A DNA stretch of 64,000 nucleotides from Rotaria macrura (GCA_900239685.1 OENT01000151.1:1-64000); one strand, 5' to 3'. Counted from the stretch's first letter, positions 10,849 to 24,500 are shown. Numbers and translations are program-made. The notes: generated by a model from the letters alone, not told the origin.

Positions 10849-13800
10849 TTAAATAATTGTACAACACACTCGATTTTTTTCTGATGTATGTTGATGATGT
10901 TTTCGTGTATCTTGAGTATGCATCGTACTGTCTGTGTTGGCCTTTTGCTGTTGTTGATGTTTAAGTAATGAATATTTTAGTGTTGATAATACTGAATGTT
11001 GTGAGGATGTAGCCGCTGAAACAGGATTAATATGACCATTGGTTTGATTAATATTATCTGTTGTTGGTACAATAACATTTGACTTTGTTAAACCATTACT
11101 TGACTTTTTTCCAACAGGTGTTTTTATAATTATATTTGACGACGATAACAACGGAGGTGAAATCTCTTCTTCCACAATGATGGGTGTTTGAATATGTTCA
11201 TGATGTGATGGCGTTTGTTGTAAACGTTGATGTTCAATGATCGTTTTTATTGCATCTGTTGTATCATGATGTTGAGTTTGCTGTAATAGACGTACAACAG
11301 GGGGAGCATCTGTTTTTGTAAACACCGTCGATTCACGTGGTGTTGAATAACGTATAGATGTTCGGGATGCTATCGACATTTGTGATGGATTCGCAAGACG
11401 ATGTTCAGTCGATAAACTACGTGCTCGATCACTATTCATTAATGTTAAACTTGTTGTAGTTCCTAAATCATTAATCAGTTCATCGTTGTTACCATTTAAT
11501 GTTATACGATTGTTTGATGCTATGGAACTGGCACGAGAAAAACTCCGACGTTTAGCATTTTCGTTTAAAGTATTTGAAATCATTTGCTGCTGTTGTTGTT
11601 GCTGTTGATTGATTCCATCGGCTAGAAAAAATGTTTCGTATATATGTTCGTAAACTATGATGTAATTGGCGTATTGAAATGTGTCAAATGGTTATAATTT
11701 AGCAATGCTTACAAATCATGACAAATACCGCTCGTGAAAGGTTATCAGAGACTATCATAGACTCGAATATGAGTCTGCTGTCGACTGTGAAAGGAAAACG
11801 TTATTGATATACAATTAAATATTGTGTCTCGATAACGTCTGGTTATAAAAGAATGAACTACTTCTCTATTGCAGTGTTGAAAAATTTAGTAAGAGAATGG
11901 TGGTGAAATGTACTTCAATCAAACGATCACTTCTTGAGATGTGCAAGTGTTACTACGTAGTGTTTTCAAAGATTAATCCTACATATATCAAGTTAACGGA
12001 TTTTTTTATTCATTTTATGAAGATAGTGTTTTTTTCTATGTTCATACCAGATATGATTTCAACAGCTTCTTGAAATGAATTAGGTCGTGTTGGTGAACGT
12101 GTATGTTGTTTACGATTTGATGAACGATTCATATCACTACTAACTCCATTATCTTCACTATCAGAATTCGAGCGACTACGAGAAAAGTTTCGACGTTTCG
12201 TTTCAACAACTGAACGTAAATCTTTTGAACGAAGTATTCCACTTGTCGTTGCTGTACTATCAACAGCCGACGAAACACCTTGACAAATAAAAACGGTTGT
12301 ATTTGGTGTTGAAAGATTGTCATCTTCGTCAATATCTTCATCTTCTTCTTCTTCTATATGATTTGAAACAGGCAAATAAAAGATAATATTTTTCAAAGTA
12401 TTGTTGTGTTTATGCAAGTCTATTTACCACTTTCAACTATTTTATTGAGTTTCGGAAGATTTCCTGTTTGTTGAATTGCTGCAACGGTTTGACTTTAGAA
12501 ATATACAGATTAATAAATGAAGTATTTAAATTCGTATCGATATATCTTACTCAATTGGTGGAGACTCAGAATTTTCATCTTCTTCAAGAATAATTCTCAT
12601 AGCTTGAGATGGCGTTGGTGTACTTGTATTGGTTGGACGTGGTTGTAACGATGGGCGTTCTTCTTCATCTTCAAGTAAAGCTAAATGAATATTTATTTGA
12701 AATGGTCATGGAATAAAATTAATCATTAAAAGCAAAGAATATGCACTAATCCATTTATAATCATCCATTCAATGATATAAATATAATTATTAGCAAGTTG
12801 AATTGTGATATGAACTCAAAGAACATCACAAAAGTCTGTACGAAAGAAAATCAAGAAAAACTATCACGTAGTCGTTTCTTATTGATAGCTAAGTCCCACT
12901 GCGATCATCTCCGACTGTGAAAAACAGTATCCTATTCAGTTGATTTTCATTATTTTTCTTTCAGTTTGTTTTCTAACCAGCAAGCATTTATATATAATCG
13001 TACTATTTTACTAGTGGTGACGTATAGACAACGCTTCCCACCATTTTATATTGATAATAGATACTCATTGTTTACTAAATTTAAAAACCATTAGCTTTTT
13101 TAGTTATTCTGTATTCACATAGGAAGATGGCTATTAAAAACCATTGACGTGAACAAGATTTAAAAACAACATACTATGTGACAGCTGCGTCACCAAGAAA
13201 AAGTTCTAGGATGATCCATCGTCATCTACTCGCGGTATTCGTTTATTGTTTTTCTAAACTAGGTCTCTCGACTGATGACGTGTCTATTTTCGTTCATCGT
13301 TTTGATGAAATGTTTTTTTTTAAATTTATCTCCTCGAACCTAGAAATGTTCCATTTATGAAATGTGTTGAATTCATAGTTGAGCGTAAGCGGATAAAATG
13401 TATAATACATGTTTGCTCATCGTATGTATATGATTTCTTCTAAAATATATATTATCAAGAGAATACTTAGTTAATTTTCTGGCATACATTGTCTAACCTC
13501 AAGCCTGATGAAACTTACAAGAGCTCAAACTGCTATATTTTGTCTGCAGACTAAAACCAGTCAGATTAGTGCCACCCATGAAACGTTTTGATTGGAACTC
13601 GATGTTCTCTACTGATAGAAATCGTCAATAACTATCTCATATGTTTCGATATTACTACACGATACCGACTGTAAAGTTTTATTGAGACTATCATACTATG
13701 ATTCACCAAAGTCTTTGTCCGACGGATCCTATTGAATAAAAATTCACAAAATACCAGTTCACTCCTTCTCATAAAAGTCGAGTTCATTTCTCACGTACCA

Positions 13801-16800
13801 GGATAGTGTGAGCATTCTCTAGCTATATATACTACAGGTTTAGTATCTTCTCAATGATGTTAATGAATGTGACAATAGAACTATGCGTAATTATCTTTCA
13901 TTTGAACTTTTGTATATTCATCGTGTTTCCAAAAACCTTCTCTTCGTGCTTATCATAACCAAAACGAATTAATAAATCGATTAAATGATGTGCATAAACA
14001 TATCTTTTAAAATCATGAAATCGTAATGTGCAACAGAAAAGCGTTCATCACTACTTAACGAGATAATAGCGCACAATCATCGAAATATAGTTGAAAATGA
14101 ACTGAATTATGTTCACTAGATTCTGAATAAAACTAAACAACTATGAATATTTTTTTGTTATGTGTATAGTATAATAAATTAAGATTTCTTTCTTTTTTCT
14201 CTCGTCTGAATCAGAATTTATTGTTAAAATATCAATTCATTGAATTTTCGTTTTGTTTTTGTAGTATTTATGAAATTCTTAGGGAAGTGAGAAGATGTTT
14301 TTCTTACCTGGTAAAATTTGTTCGCTTGAAGAATCAATTGAATGCCGTGGTGTTGTCAATATTGGTGGGAGATTTTCTTTTCCGGGACTAAATATAATTA
14401 AAAAGAAAAATAAATAAAATAAATGAAAATGGAATTCGAAATTTATTGAGTAAAGCGTCAAGAAAGTAGAAACAAGAAAAAAGATATTCTTAAATTCCCA
14501 CGATTTAATTAAATAGCAATAATCTGTCGTGTTATTGTCTTACAAATTATAATTCTCAAAATCATTATTATCCACATTCTCATCCGAAAATGAACCTTGT
14601 CGTGTATTCGGCAAAGATACATCAGCAAAATAGAAACTAAAACAAAGTAAAAGAATCATATTTCTCTGAGCATGATGAAATAATATCGTTTTGAAAATTT
14701 TATTTTTCTTCATTAGATATGCAATGTAAGTCAATGATTAGCAGTTGACCTAGACGAGTTTAAAAAATTACCCATCGAAATAACAAGACTTTTCAAGTGA
14801 TATGTTATAGATGTAAATGAACTAGTAGTATTCAGAAAATGTGAATGCTGGAATATTATATTTCTCCGTGTTATCAATAAAGTAACAAAAAAAAGTCTTA
14901 ACGACAGGTCAAAGTAAGAAAGTACAAACAAAAAATAACGTGCACTTAAAATCGAGTGAGAGACTGAGAATATAATCTACAGTGTGTTTAAATCTGATGA
15001 GACATTGGGCTTGTTTTCTTTTCATCTTGATCATGATGAAAGACTATTTATAAATCTATTCATTTTCGACGAGTGCACTCTGAATTTTCTTCTACATACT
15101 CTCCTCTTGCACTTAATGAAACTTTTGTTCATTTCTTTTCTAACCAGCAGTCAATCGAAATGTCGATGATTCATATTTCGTTTAAAAACAACAATTGTTA
15201 GTAAAAATGAATCAGAAAAATATGGTAACATTCCATATTGTTTGTAACAACGTATCTCGTCTTTTAAATGAAATGTGTCTAATTAAAATCAAATTTACTT
15301 GGATGTCGACGATGACATGAAAATTCCTATTTGTTCTGTAAATGGATCACTAGCTGGTTGTAAACGACGAGGACGTTTTGCATTCCGTTCATTATCATTC
15401 ATTTTTTCATATAAACGATCATTTAACATTTTTTCTGCAAGAAGATAATATGTTGCTGTTATATGATTATATTGATCTTCGTTTAGTGCTCTAAAAATAA
15501 GTGAATCAATGTTTAAGACACAAACAAAAAATTAACATCCAGATAATTTCCTACGTACTGTAAAATTGCATCACGTTCAGCTATATTTCCATCATTCATT
15601 TGCTGAAGAATTGACTCATGATCAGCTTGTGATATTGTCTTATGTGATATTAATGGTAATGAATCAACGTAATGTTGATCATAAACATCATCATTATCAT
15701 CGTCACATTGACGATACCATATATCAGACATGACTTCATCTAACGTTGCACGTTTTTCAGGTTCACGAACAATCATTCGGTGAATTAAACTAAAAGAAAC
15801 AGATTAACTAGAAGAAATAAGAGAAACACAGTTTTCGTTATTCAATACTTACTTTTGGCACTCTGATGAGATATGCGGAGGAAGTTTATAACAACAATCT
15901 AAAATCATCATTACTGTTTCGGAATCATTGGCTTCTTGGAATGGTGCTCGACCAGTAACAAGCATAAATAATATAACACCTAAACTCCATATATCTAAAA
16001 GTCATTTGTTTTACAGTATATATATGAATTGTTGTTGATTGATCAGAATTTACCTATGGCTGGTGCATCATAAGGATCACCAAGTAAAATTTCTGGCGCT
16101 GAATATGCCAGAGACCCGCAGCTAGTGAGCAATTTTTTTCCAGGTGAGAATTGATTGGAAAAACCTTTTAAACAACAGATAGATATAAAATCGTTGAGTT
16201 TATAGAAAAAATAAAAAGATATTTTTTCTTACCAAAATCTGTTAATTTAACAATGCCTTGCTTTTCAAAAAACACTAAATTTTCAGGCTAAAACAAACAA
16301 TTGAATTTGAAATTTGTTTTCATACACAAATGAGATAAAAACGAATCGAAAAATAAAATAAACGATTCATGAAATACATCATGCCGATCGATCATTTTCT
16401 GTTTTGGCTCCATCGTTGATGTGATGCATAGAAGTACATTTAAGAGAAGCCACTCAACTGATTGATCGTCTGTAAATCAGAATGTAGTGCATCATATAGA
16501 ACATAGTGAGTTATGAATCTATTTATACGACTTCATGCTAGGAACTTGATATAATTAAGGCAGTACAGTTTAATGGAATTCTATTTTAATCAAAACTATG
16601 AATTCATTTAGAAATGTTGACATTGATTTCTTCCTATCTTGAAATGAGAACATTAATCTGATCAAAATATCTACTGTGATCTCAGGCCAATCTCAATATT
16701 AAACTATAGAAATAATGTGACATAGTACCATCCAGCTCATCTACTGAATATCTTCTCATATATTATGTTCCAATTTGAAAATTCAAAAAGTCATTGTTTT

Positions 16801-18059
16801 TTTCTTTGGTGTCTTTCCAATAATGATAATGTTATTTATTTCAGAAAATGCAATTTCTCTGTAGTAAGGAGGAAACAAATTTTCTAAATCTTAGTTAATC
16901 ATCATAATCTACACAATATATAATATTTCAACTCCAAAATGACTAATCAGTTCGAATCGTCTCTGGTTAGTACAAAAATGTTTTTCTTCATTCTGTCGGT
17001 TGCTACGAACTAATAATCTTAAGTAAATCAATGAATAATTATCATGTACGTCAAAATTTTTCAATAGTTTACATGAGAAAGATGTATTAAAAATCATCTC
17101 GGAACATGCTTGCACTTCCTAGCGTGCTAATATTGATTAAGCATAGAATAAAATGTTCAGCTCCTCCCACGAAGAACAATCTTTCAATTAGACTATGCCT
17201 CTTTCCTGTCAGCATTGTTCATCGCATATGGGTATTTTCTGTCGATTTTTATTTTTTGTCTCATGTCAGAGAACAGCAAATAATACGTCGAACTCTAGTT
17301 TTAGTTTGAACTTCTCATTCATTTATAAGGATTGTCAAAACACTAGACATTTGAAGAAGTAAGATGTCTTTCTAATCAAGAAGTCAAATTAGTGCTAATT
17401 AAAACATATAAATAAATGCAATTCTTTCCTTTTATTAATCAAAATTTCTTTGTGTATTATTTTTTCTCTTTGTTTCTTTTTGTCTGAATTCCATTGATAT
17501 CTTCATATACTCGGAAGATGTTGCTTCCTTTGTTGAATGAAAACTTCGTTTTTTTTCGAACTTACTTTAAGATCACGATGACACACATGCATTTCATGAC
17601 AATATTTTAGTGCTCGACATATTTGTCGAAAATACCGACGAGCTGTTGATTCATTAAGACCATTAGCATGTTTCATAATATAATCATACATATCACCGCC
17701 ATCACCAAATTCCAAAATAAGATATAGCTTATTTGGCGTATCAATAACTTCATAAAGACGAACAACATTCGGATGTTGAACTAATTTCATACACATAACT
17801 TCTTGAAATAAATGAGCTTTTGATATATCATCTAGTTTTGTTTTATCGATAACTTTAACAGCAACTTCTTTTTGTGTAAATACATGTCGAGCAAGTTTCA
17901 CGACAGCAAAATGACCTGTGCCAATGGTGGCTCCTTGAAGAATAATTGAAATAAAAATATTCATCCATACAATCAAAGTTTTGCTCAATAAAACTTACCT
18001 AAAGTGTAAAGACCACTGACTAAATTCCTTAAATCTGAAAGTCGACGTTCGTTAGACAT
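10849..18059 (-). CDS. SNRK: SNF-related serine/threonine kinase SNRK
   Basis: Thirteen exons (18059-17999, 17933-17566, 16287-16233, 16164-16054, 15994-15853, 15789-15559, 15490-15299, 14636-14544, 14387-14308, 12680-12551, 12492-12428, 12353-12048, 11621-10849) give 868 aa; vertebrate SNRK is about 765. SNRK is an AMPK-related kinase activated by LKB1. Visible: glycine loop [18 protein letters not shown] lysine K47 in [21 protein letters not shown] hinge, HRDLK (D141), DFG (160-162), T-loop KLLTSCGS with the expected LKB1 target T175, and SAPE. After the kinase comes the AMPK-related UBA-like segment ending [16 protein letters not shown]. The long C-terminal half is Ser/Thr, acidic ([12 protein letters not shown]) and poly-Q rich and probably disordered. 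The protein ends CCTII, a CAAX-like tail. An in-frame ATG five codons upstream (18074) is an alternative start. Introns 2 and 9 are 1.3 and 1.6 kb; most others are short. Confidence 0.95.
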
Positions 18060-18074
18060 ATTTGTTTGATACAT

Positions 18075-19369
18075 AACTACATTTTCTTGATATTTATTTA
18101 AGTTTTTTATACAATGATGAATAAGAGTAATATTAATATTAAATGAGATTCCATGGATCGAGTCTAGAAGATAGTAACAATAGAAGAAGAAAAAACACGA
18201 AGAAATATGTGATAATTGATAAGTCAAAAGACTTGTACTAAGATAAAAAAAAGCAGAAACTATGAGTCTGTCAACATCTAATTAAGATATGTGATAAACA
18301 TTGTCAAGTAAAATATGCCAAATATTTCTAGGAAAAAACAATATGTAAAAAACAAAGACAGATTTTTCTGATAGCAAAAGGCGTATTTCATGTTTGTCTT
18401 TCATCAGGATAGAAAAAGTTATCGCTTGCAACGCGATGATTAAAGATTGACTGATACGGACTGATGTTTCCTTTCTCTTTTTATATAGTTTCCTTATTTG
18501 AAAGCTAACTAAGTATCTACGAGTATTATTTTCCATGCACTACTTCTGGCGTTCGTCAAATGAAATATGTTCTCAATTTTGTTTCATAACTCTTTCACAA
18601 TGTAAAATAACATAATTATATACTGTCTTTTTGTTACGGGAGAGAGGGGGAGGGGGGTATCAATCCAGCTGTTTGATTAATAGAAATAAAAATCTATTAC
18701 ATACAGGCACTGAATGAGATCTTTTTTCCCCTCGTTCTGTATTCCATGTCGTCTATCATCATAACTTACTAGTGTATTATATATATATATATATGAAGAG
18801 AACCATCAAATATAAGAATGATAGGCACAAGAAGAATAGAAAAAGAAGGGAATATTGAGAAGAATTTCACCCAATTTCTCTTGTCTTTATATGTTGCACG
18901 CTATACGCGCATGTATATATAGAAGTTATACTTTAAACTACACGAATACTGTCATTGACTTTATCTAGCAAGTGTGTATCCATGATAGTGATGGGATATT
19001 ATTTCCTGAGAAAAGATATGTCTACATCTGTTTCTATTGTGTTATTTTTATTTGTTAATAAATCAGAAAGGAAACAAAGACATAACACTAATAATAATAA
19101 TCATAGTAATCATAACTTTTGTTCTACTATGAATACATTAACGACTTTTTTCATTTCTTTTTTGTCAGAAAGTATAAAAGCAGCTCAGCGGTCATAACAA
19201 TCACCATTAAAATCAGGTTAGTTTTGTAAAAAAAACCGTAGATGCATGCATACTGACTTCATCATAGGTGCTAAATATGTTGATGAAAAAAGAGACGAAA
19301 GAAAATATTGATGGGTTTTTTATGAGATGATAAGACGAGAAACTGATTCTTTGATTCATTCGATCGATA
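18075..19369. other. Divergent promoter region, SNRK / monooxygenase
   Basis: About 1.3 kb between two head-to-head genes. It contains a G-rich tract (AGAGAGGGGGAGGGGGG, near 18640), a short TA run (about 18776-18795) and AT-rich DNA. Open frames (18282-18536 and 18955-19197) lack recognisable features. SNRK 5' UTR sequence is expected at the left end. Confidence 0.45.
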
Positions 19370-20662
19370 ATGCTCTTACTTATTCATCTAATCTTGGTCA
19401 GGTTTCTTTTCGTGCATACTCTATGTGAAGATATTGTACTACCATTATTCATTACGAATAATCAATCATTATTAGTAACATCAACGTCTTATTATTTTTG
19501 TCATTTACATGAGTTGAAAATTTCAAAGGATCTTTTTCTTCAAGGTTATAATATAATTAATGGTGGAACAACTGGTCATGTTCATCATTTACTTCTTTAT
19601 GAATGTTCGATCAAGGGTAATTTTAAATATTCAGGATTGTGCGGAATGTATAATTCTCGTTTGATGCCCTCTTCTGTTTATCGTCATTGTCAAACACGAA
19701 TTATAGTAGCGTGGGCTCAAGGTGGTCAACTTAAATACGATTATCCGAGAGATACGGGATTAAAAATGATTTCTTCCACTCAACTTTTACTCGAAGTTCA
19801 TTTCGAACCAACTATTCCATATAATCGTTCGATCGGTATACATCTACGATTTTATCCATTAGATGAAAAACCTCGACATGAAATAGGAGTTCTTACGTTG
19901 GGCACATTAGCTCATTCACCACTTTTTCTTCCTCCGGGACTTGATATGATACGTTTTCCAACGTATTGTTTTAATGATTGTTTAAAATTATTTTTCAAAA
20001 ATGAACTCGTCATTAATATATTCTCAATACTGGTTCATGCACATCAACGAGCAACACGTATAATTCTCGAGAAAAACTATTTGAATCGATTAATTGATCG
20101 AAATCCATTTAAATTTCATCAGCAAGAAAATATTTATTTAAAACAACCTTATCCACAAATAAATTCTATGGATGAACTGTCTCTAATATGTTATTATTCT
20201 ACACGTGATAATAATTCAAAAGCTATTTATGGCGGCTATAGTGCAAACGACGAAATGTGTCAAGCATTTCTTTATTACTATCCGAAAGTTGCATCATTTC
20301 CATTATGTCTTTCTTTACCTGCATACAAAAATTTATACCAGTTAGATAACAAGCAAAATTGGACAAAACAATTAAGTTTATCTATTCGAGATGAGTTAGA
20401 ATCAAATATGAACCATCTTAGTTTATGTGGTGATAATTTCGATTCTAACGCTAGTAATCAAACAATACTTCATAGGAAATTTTATCAACGTTCAATGAAA
20501 AATATCGCATCTTATTCTTATACTTATGTACGTTATTCATCGGTATTTTACACAATTTTCTTAATACTTATTCTACTCTCAACGATTTACTGTTATATGC
20601 TTGTAAGAAAACACTTACATTCTTTTTCTAATGGTGGCACTTTGTCGTATTCTACAAAGTAA
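19370..20662 (+). CDS. Copper type II ascorbate-dependent monooxygenase (DBH/MOXD-like), membrane-anchored, intronless
   Basis: A single 430-aa open frame without introns. The family (DBH, tyramine beta-hydroxylase, PHM, MOXD1) hydroxylates substrates using two coppers and ascorbate in the secretory lumen. All six copper ligands of the fold can be placed: H72-H73 in GHVHHLLLYEC, H144 in LLEVHFEP, H223 and H225 in VHAHQRATRI, and M296 in SANDEMCQAF. Cysteines around these motifs fit the conserved disulfides. Residues 1-19 form a signal peptide. Residues about 391-411 are a transmembrane helix followed by a short basic tail, so the catalytic core should face the lumen or outside. Unlike DBH and MOXD1 there is no N-terminal DOMON domain; the catalytic core starts almost directly after the signal. 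Substrate cannot be assigned. The lack of introns among intron-rich neighbours suggests a retro-copy or a lineage expansion. An acceptor upstream could carry a UTR intron. Confidence 0.88.
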   Translation: MLLLIHLILVRFLFVHTLCEDIVLPLFITNNQSLLVTSTSYYFCHLHELKISKDLFLQGYNIINGGTTGHVHHLLLYECSIKGNFKYSGLCGMYNSRLMPSSVYRHCQTRIIVAWAQGGQLKYDYPRDTGLKMISSTQLLLEVHFEPTIPYNRSIGIHLRFYPLDEKPRHEIGVLTLGTLAHSPLFLPPGLDMIRFPTYCFNDCLKLFFKNELVINIFSILVHAHQRATRIILEKNYLNRLIDRNPFKFHQQENIYLKQPYPQINSMDELSLICYYSTRDNNSKAIYGGYSANDEMCQAFLYYYPKVASFPLCLSLPAYKNLYQLDNKQNWTKQLSLSIRDELESNMNHLSLCGDNFDSNASNQTILHRKFYQRSMKNIASYSYTYVRYSSVFYTIFLILILLSTIYCYMLVRKHLHSFSNGGTLSYSTK

Positions 20663-21112
20663 TATGATTTAAATCAATTGTGCTTGGAGAAAAAATTAAA
20701 GAAAGTTATGACTTACTAATTAATGAGAATTCCAATTATTCCAATTATAATACAAACATGCTCAGTTGCTTTCGAAGCGTAAGATAAACATGTACAAAAA
20801 AAAATGTTTTTTTTTCTAAAATAAAATTCAAAACAATTACTCTCAAACTAGGTTAAAACAAAACTTGTATATCAACTCAGACAGCCAAGACAAACAGCAT
20901 AAAATACATTCAGTAGTTTTAAGCGAAACCATGTCTGTTTCTTTCATCATCGCTGATATTAACAGATTGTTATGATAAATAAACAAGGAATCTGATATGT
21001 ACACAAATAGATACATGTAAGTATCTATGTATGATTGTTATCTCTCATATGTATAGAACAAAAGAGGCAAACAGTGTCACTGATGTTATGTGACAGAACG
21101 ATGAAGAAAATG
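20663..21112. other. Intergenic between convergent genes
   Basis: AT-rich 3' flank of the monooxygenase. No open frame or RNA gene is recognised before the tRNA-like sequence. Confidence 0.4.
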
Positions 21113-21187
21113 ACTTATGCGGGAATCGAACCCACACCTCCTGCTATCCGGATAGTTGTCCTAAGCAAATTAAACTAGAAGGCGCAT
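21113..21187 (-). pseudogene. tRNA-like sequence (degenerate tRNA or SINE head)
   Basis: On the minus strand there is a perfect Pol III B box, GGTTCGATTCC (plus 21122-21132), inside a good T-arm (GTGGG-TTCGATT-CCCGC). About 35 bases upstream is an A-box-like TAGTTTAATTTG. The expected acceptor stem does not form: the 3' ATAAGTC has no partner at the 5' side (CGCCTTC). No anticodon arm with T33 and five paired bases can be drawn; the centre is instead a perfect CTATCCGGATAG palindrome. This points to a decayed tRNA gene or a tRNA-derived SINE fragment, not a functional tRNA. Confidence 0.5.
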
Positions 21188-21540
21188 TTTAATCATCATC
21201 GAGCGTTAATATGATCTAACAATGATGATAAAAATGATCTACGATTTTTCGCATCAAGAATTTTGATTCGGAATATTAAAACAAGTAAAAAATCACAACT
21301 TATTAGTACTAGGAAAAGTAACATGATATATAATTCTGTAACCGGTTAGAAGAAATAATTTTTAAAACAACATTCTGGATTAATCTGTTGCTCAATGCAT
21401 TGCTTATTAATAAACTCGTTCTGTTCACTCATATCACACACGTCTTAATCCATAAACTAAAATAATCTTCATCCAAATATCACAAATATTAATATTGAGA
21501 CTATGTTGAAAGTATAAATTGAATCATAAGGAGAATTCCA
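21188..21540. other. 3' flank of the MTHFSD-like gene
   Basis: AT-rich, no coding signal. It probably holds the 3' UTR of the minus-strand gene that ends at 21541. Confidence 0.4.
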
Positions 21541-24500
21541 TTAGTTGTTGCTTGTCACCAATGATGTACTCAATGACTTTTGCCATTGTTGAAGGCATTT
21601 CAGTTGTTTAAGTACAGGTAAATTAAGCATCGTATCATTGTCAATATCGTGCCAATCAATAGATTTGGGGCGTGGAAATTTATTTTCAGTATAAATAACA
21701 CGTTGCGGTGTCACAATAACATCAGCTGGTCTAAATTATCGAAGTAAAACAAGAAAAAAAAATCATTGATTTAAATCACATACAAATCATGATCGGTCAT
21801 AACTGATCCTGGAAGATCATTCAGTAATTGACTTTCATGTACAGTTGTAACAATGAGTGTTTCATCATTACATGCACCCAATTGATGCATCATGGCATAT
21901 TCAATATCACCATAACCTTTACCTTTGCCTAAATGAAGAATTAGTTTTATTTTTGTTTCGTTTCGTTCTAGTAATAAAATCTAGCTAAATGACATATTTG
22001 AGAAATCACGTTCGATTTTTCAATAAATATGTGTTGTTTCTATTTACAATCTCTCACGTGCACTTTCAACTTCGCATATTACGAGAAAAAATATCTTTGA
22101 CAATGTAAGTAGAATATACACTTAGCAAACAATCGAACAATAAGCTGACAAGCCCGAAAAGTACTGATCAAGAAAAAATTAGTATACGAATTTTTTTTTA
22201 TAGTAGTAGCGAGCAGCTATTAGTGTTGAAAAAAAATTGCATGAAATCCTTTTGTTAAACCTAATGACATTGTTTTGATCTACTGCATTTGAAAATACAC
22301 AAATGTTTCTAATTAACACTAGTACAACTGTAAACTGTCATTGGAGATTAGATTAAAAGTACACGAAAGTCATCAAAAAGCAAGAAAAAAATCCCGAATG
22401 ACTCGTCTTCGTCAATATTTCGAATCGAATTTTGATCGTGCTACCTAATCAATGATTCATTCGTGAGAAAACCTAGGTTTTTAGTGATAGACACTAATTC
22501 ATTGTGAACGTTAACTCTGAAAAACAAAATAGTATTTGTTGATCAATCAATTTAACTGTTAATTCAATTTTTGTCACCTAGAATATGCTCAAACTTCTAT
22601 TCTGTTTTTTAAAAGGCATGAAATCAATCGAAGAAGTAGTGCCCATTTCGATCGAAAGTTTCAGGCCATGTTAAGAATGATTAGGTTTATTTTTTCGATC
22701 AATTTTAGGCTGAAATTTTAGTTTCTTTATCGACTCTAAATTGAGTACAGCAATGCATGTATTCAAATCCTTTTCAAGTTTTTTCTATTTTTACCTTAAC
22801 AATAAATGGTGAATCTAATTTAATTTCAAAAGACAGATTGTAGCTGCAGTATTTACCTGGCCAATAATAAAATAAATTTACGATTGAGGCAGTGCTTTTA
22901 GAAGACAAACGGCAAATATTGACTCAAAAAATTTCACTCCATAAAATGCATTATTTATCTTTTTTTTAACTTTATCATATTGTAAAATATTCTTAAATGC
23001 ATATAAAACAATGCTGATCAATGATACAATAATAAAATGCAATGAAGAATAAAATCTTCTGACGTCATGTTAGTAGTCATAGCTATTGTATGCAGTGAAC
23101 ATGCAGGATTTAATTACGTCGAAATTTCGACGAACCAGAAATGCTCTTCCATGTTTTTTTCTATCATCAAAGGGCATGCGTACAGTATATGAATTGTAGG
23201 TTTTTCTTAGCTCGCACACACCTTTTGTTTCTCTTCTATATTGTGTCTATATTGGTGTTGTTCTTTTTCGTATTTCTACGGCCAGTTGAGCTTGTCTTTT
23301 TGAGAACTTTATTCATTTTTCTTACCTAGTCGTGCGCCACTCAATGGATTGACAATTACAGAAGCGACAACAAAAATATCGACATGAATATTTCCAACAG
23401 CTGTTAAATTAACAATGGTACCGAGAGCAGCAGCGCCTATAAAACTGTATCCATAAATATTTGCTTAGTTTCACGTATAAAGAAATATTCTACCAGATTT
23501 CGTTGCTGCACGCGCTAAATCTTGACTACGTAAAAATGTTGGATCGATTTTATAAAAAAGTGCATCATCAAGAGATGGCGCGGGAGTAAGAAGTACTTTT
23601 CCTAAAAAACGATCAAAGTTTGTTCTTATTAAAATAAGTTATACACTTATTCTATTTTAATTACCTGCCGATAATGAAAATAACCGTAAATGTTCTTGAG
23701 CAAGACTCGGACATATTTCAATAACACGTGCTCGTTGAAATTCTTTAATTTGTGCTAAATTTATTGAACAGCTTGGATTATTACGAAAATTTGGAATACG
23801 TCCATGAACTAAAAACAAAGGCAAACGAATAATTAATAATATGGAATCTTCATTTATTGATATAGACCAGGACGTGGATATGAAATTTCATTTTTCATTT
23901 CCATGACATCCCATATAAGTGTACGTGCTCGTGCTTTGATCAACGGCAGTGCTACATCATCACTTATTTTTCTTGCTGATTCTTGTTTATTTTCATAATA
24001 TGATTTAACCCAACTTTCAATATGAGTTAATTTTGATAAAATTCCTGGTTGTCGAAGTATACGATCAATACGAACTAATCTATGACATATATCACGTAAT
24101 GATATCCACAAATGCACAGTTTCACGATCGATGTTTGACAGTTGCTCTCCATTATTCGATCGACTTGATGATGAACGTGTATAGATCATCTTTGAATTTT
24201 GACGAGATAATATTGGTGGATTCGGTTGATCGATATAATTTAATTCAATTGAAGATATATGTGGAATAAGTAATGCGCATATCGAAATATCAATCTCAGG
24301 ACCAAATGCAATAAATCGACAATGACCTTTGAAATCAATCTAGATGGAAAAAATTCTATCTATCAATCTATATATATATATATATATATATTTGTATTGA
24401 TGAAGTAAAATGTTTAGTTGTTTTACTTTTTCATCAGACTTAATGTTGACAAATAATTAACCTTGTTTAAAGTACAAACAAGAACATATTTGACATCCGT

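Noticed and set aside
21113..21187. A functional tRNA gene
   Set aside because: Only the T-arm is sound. The acceptor stem and anticodon arm cannot be formed, so I call it tRNA-like or a pseudogene.
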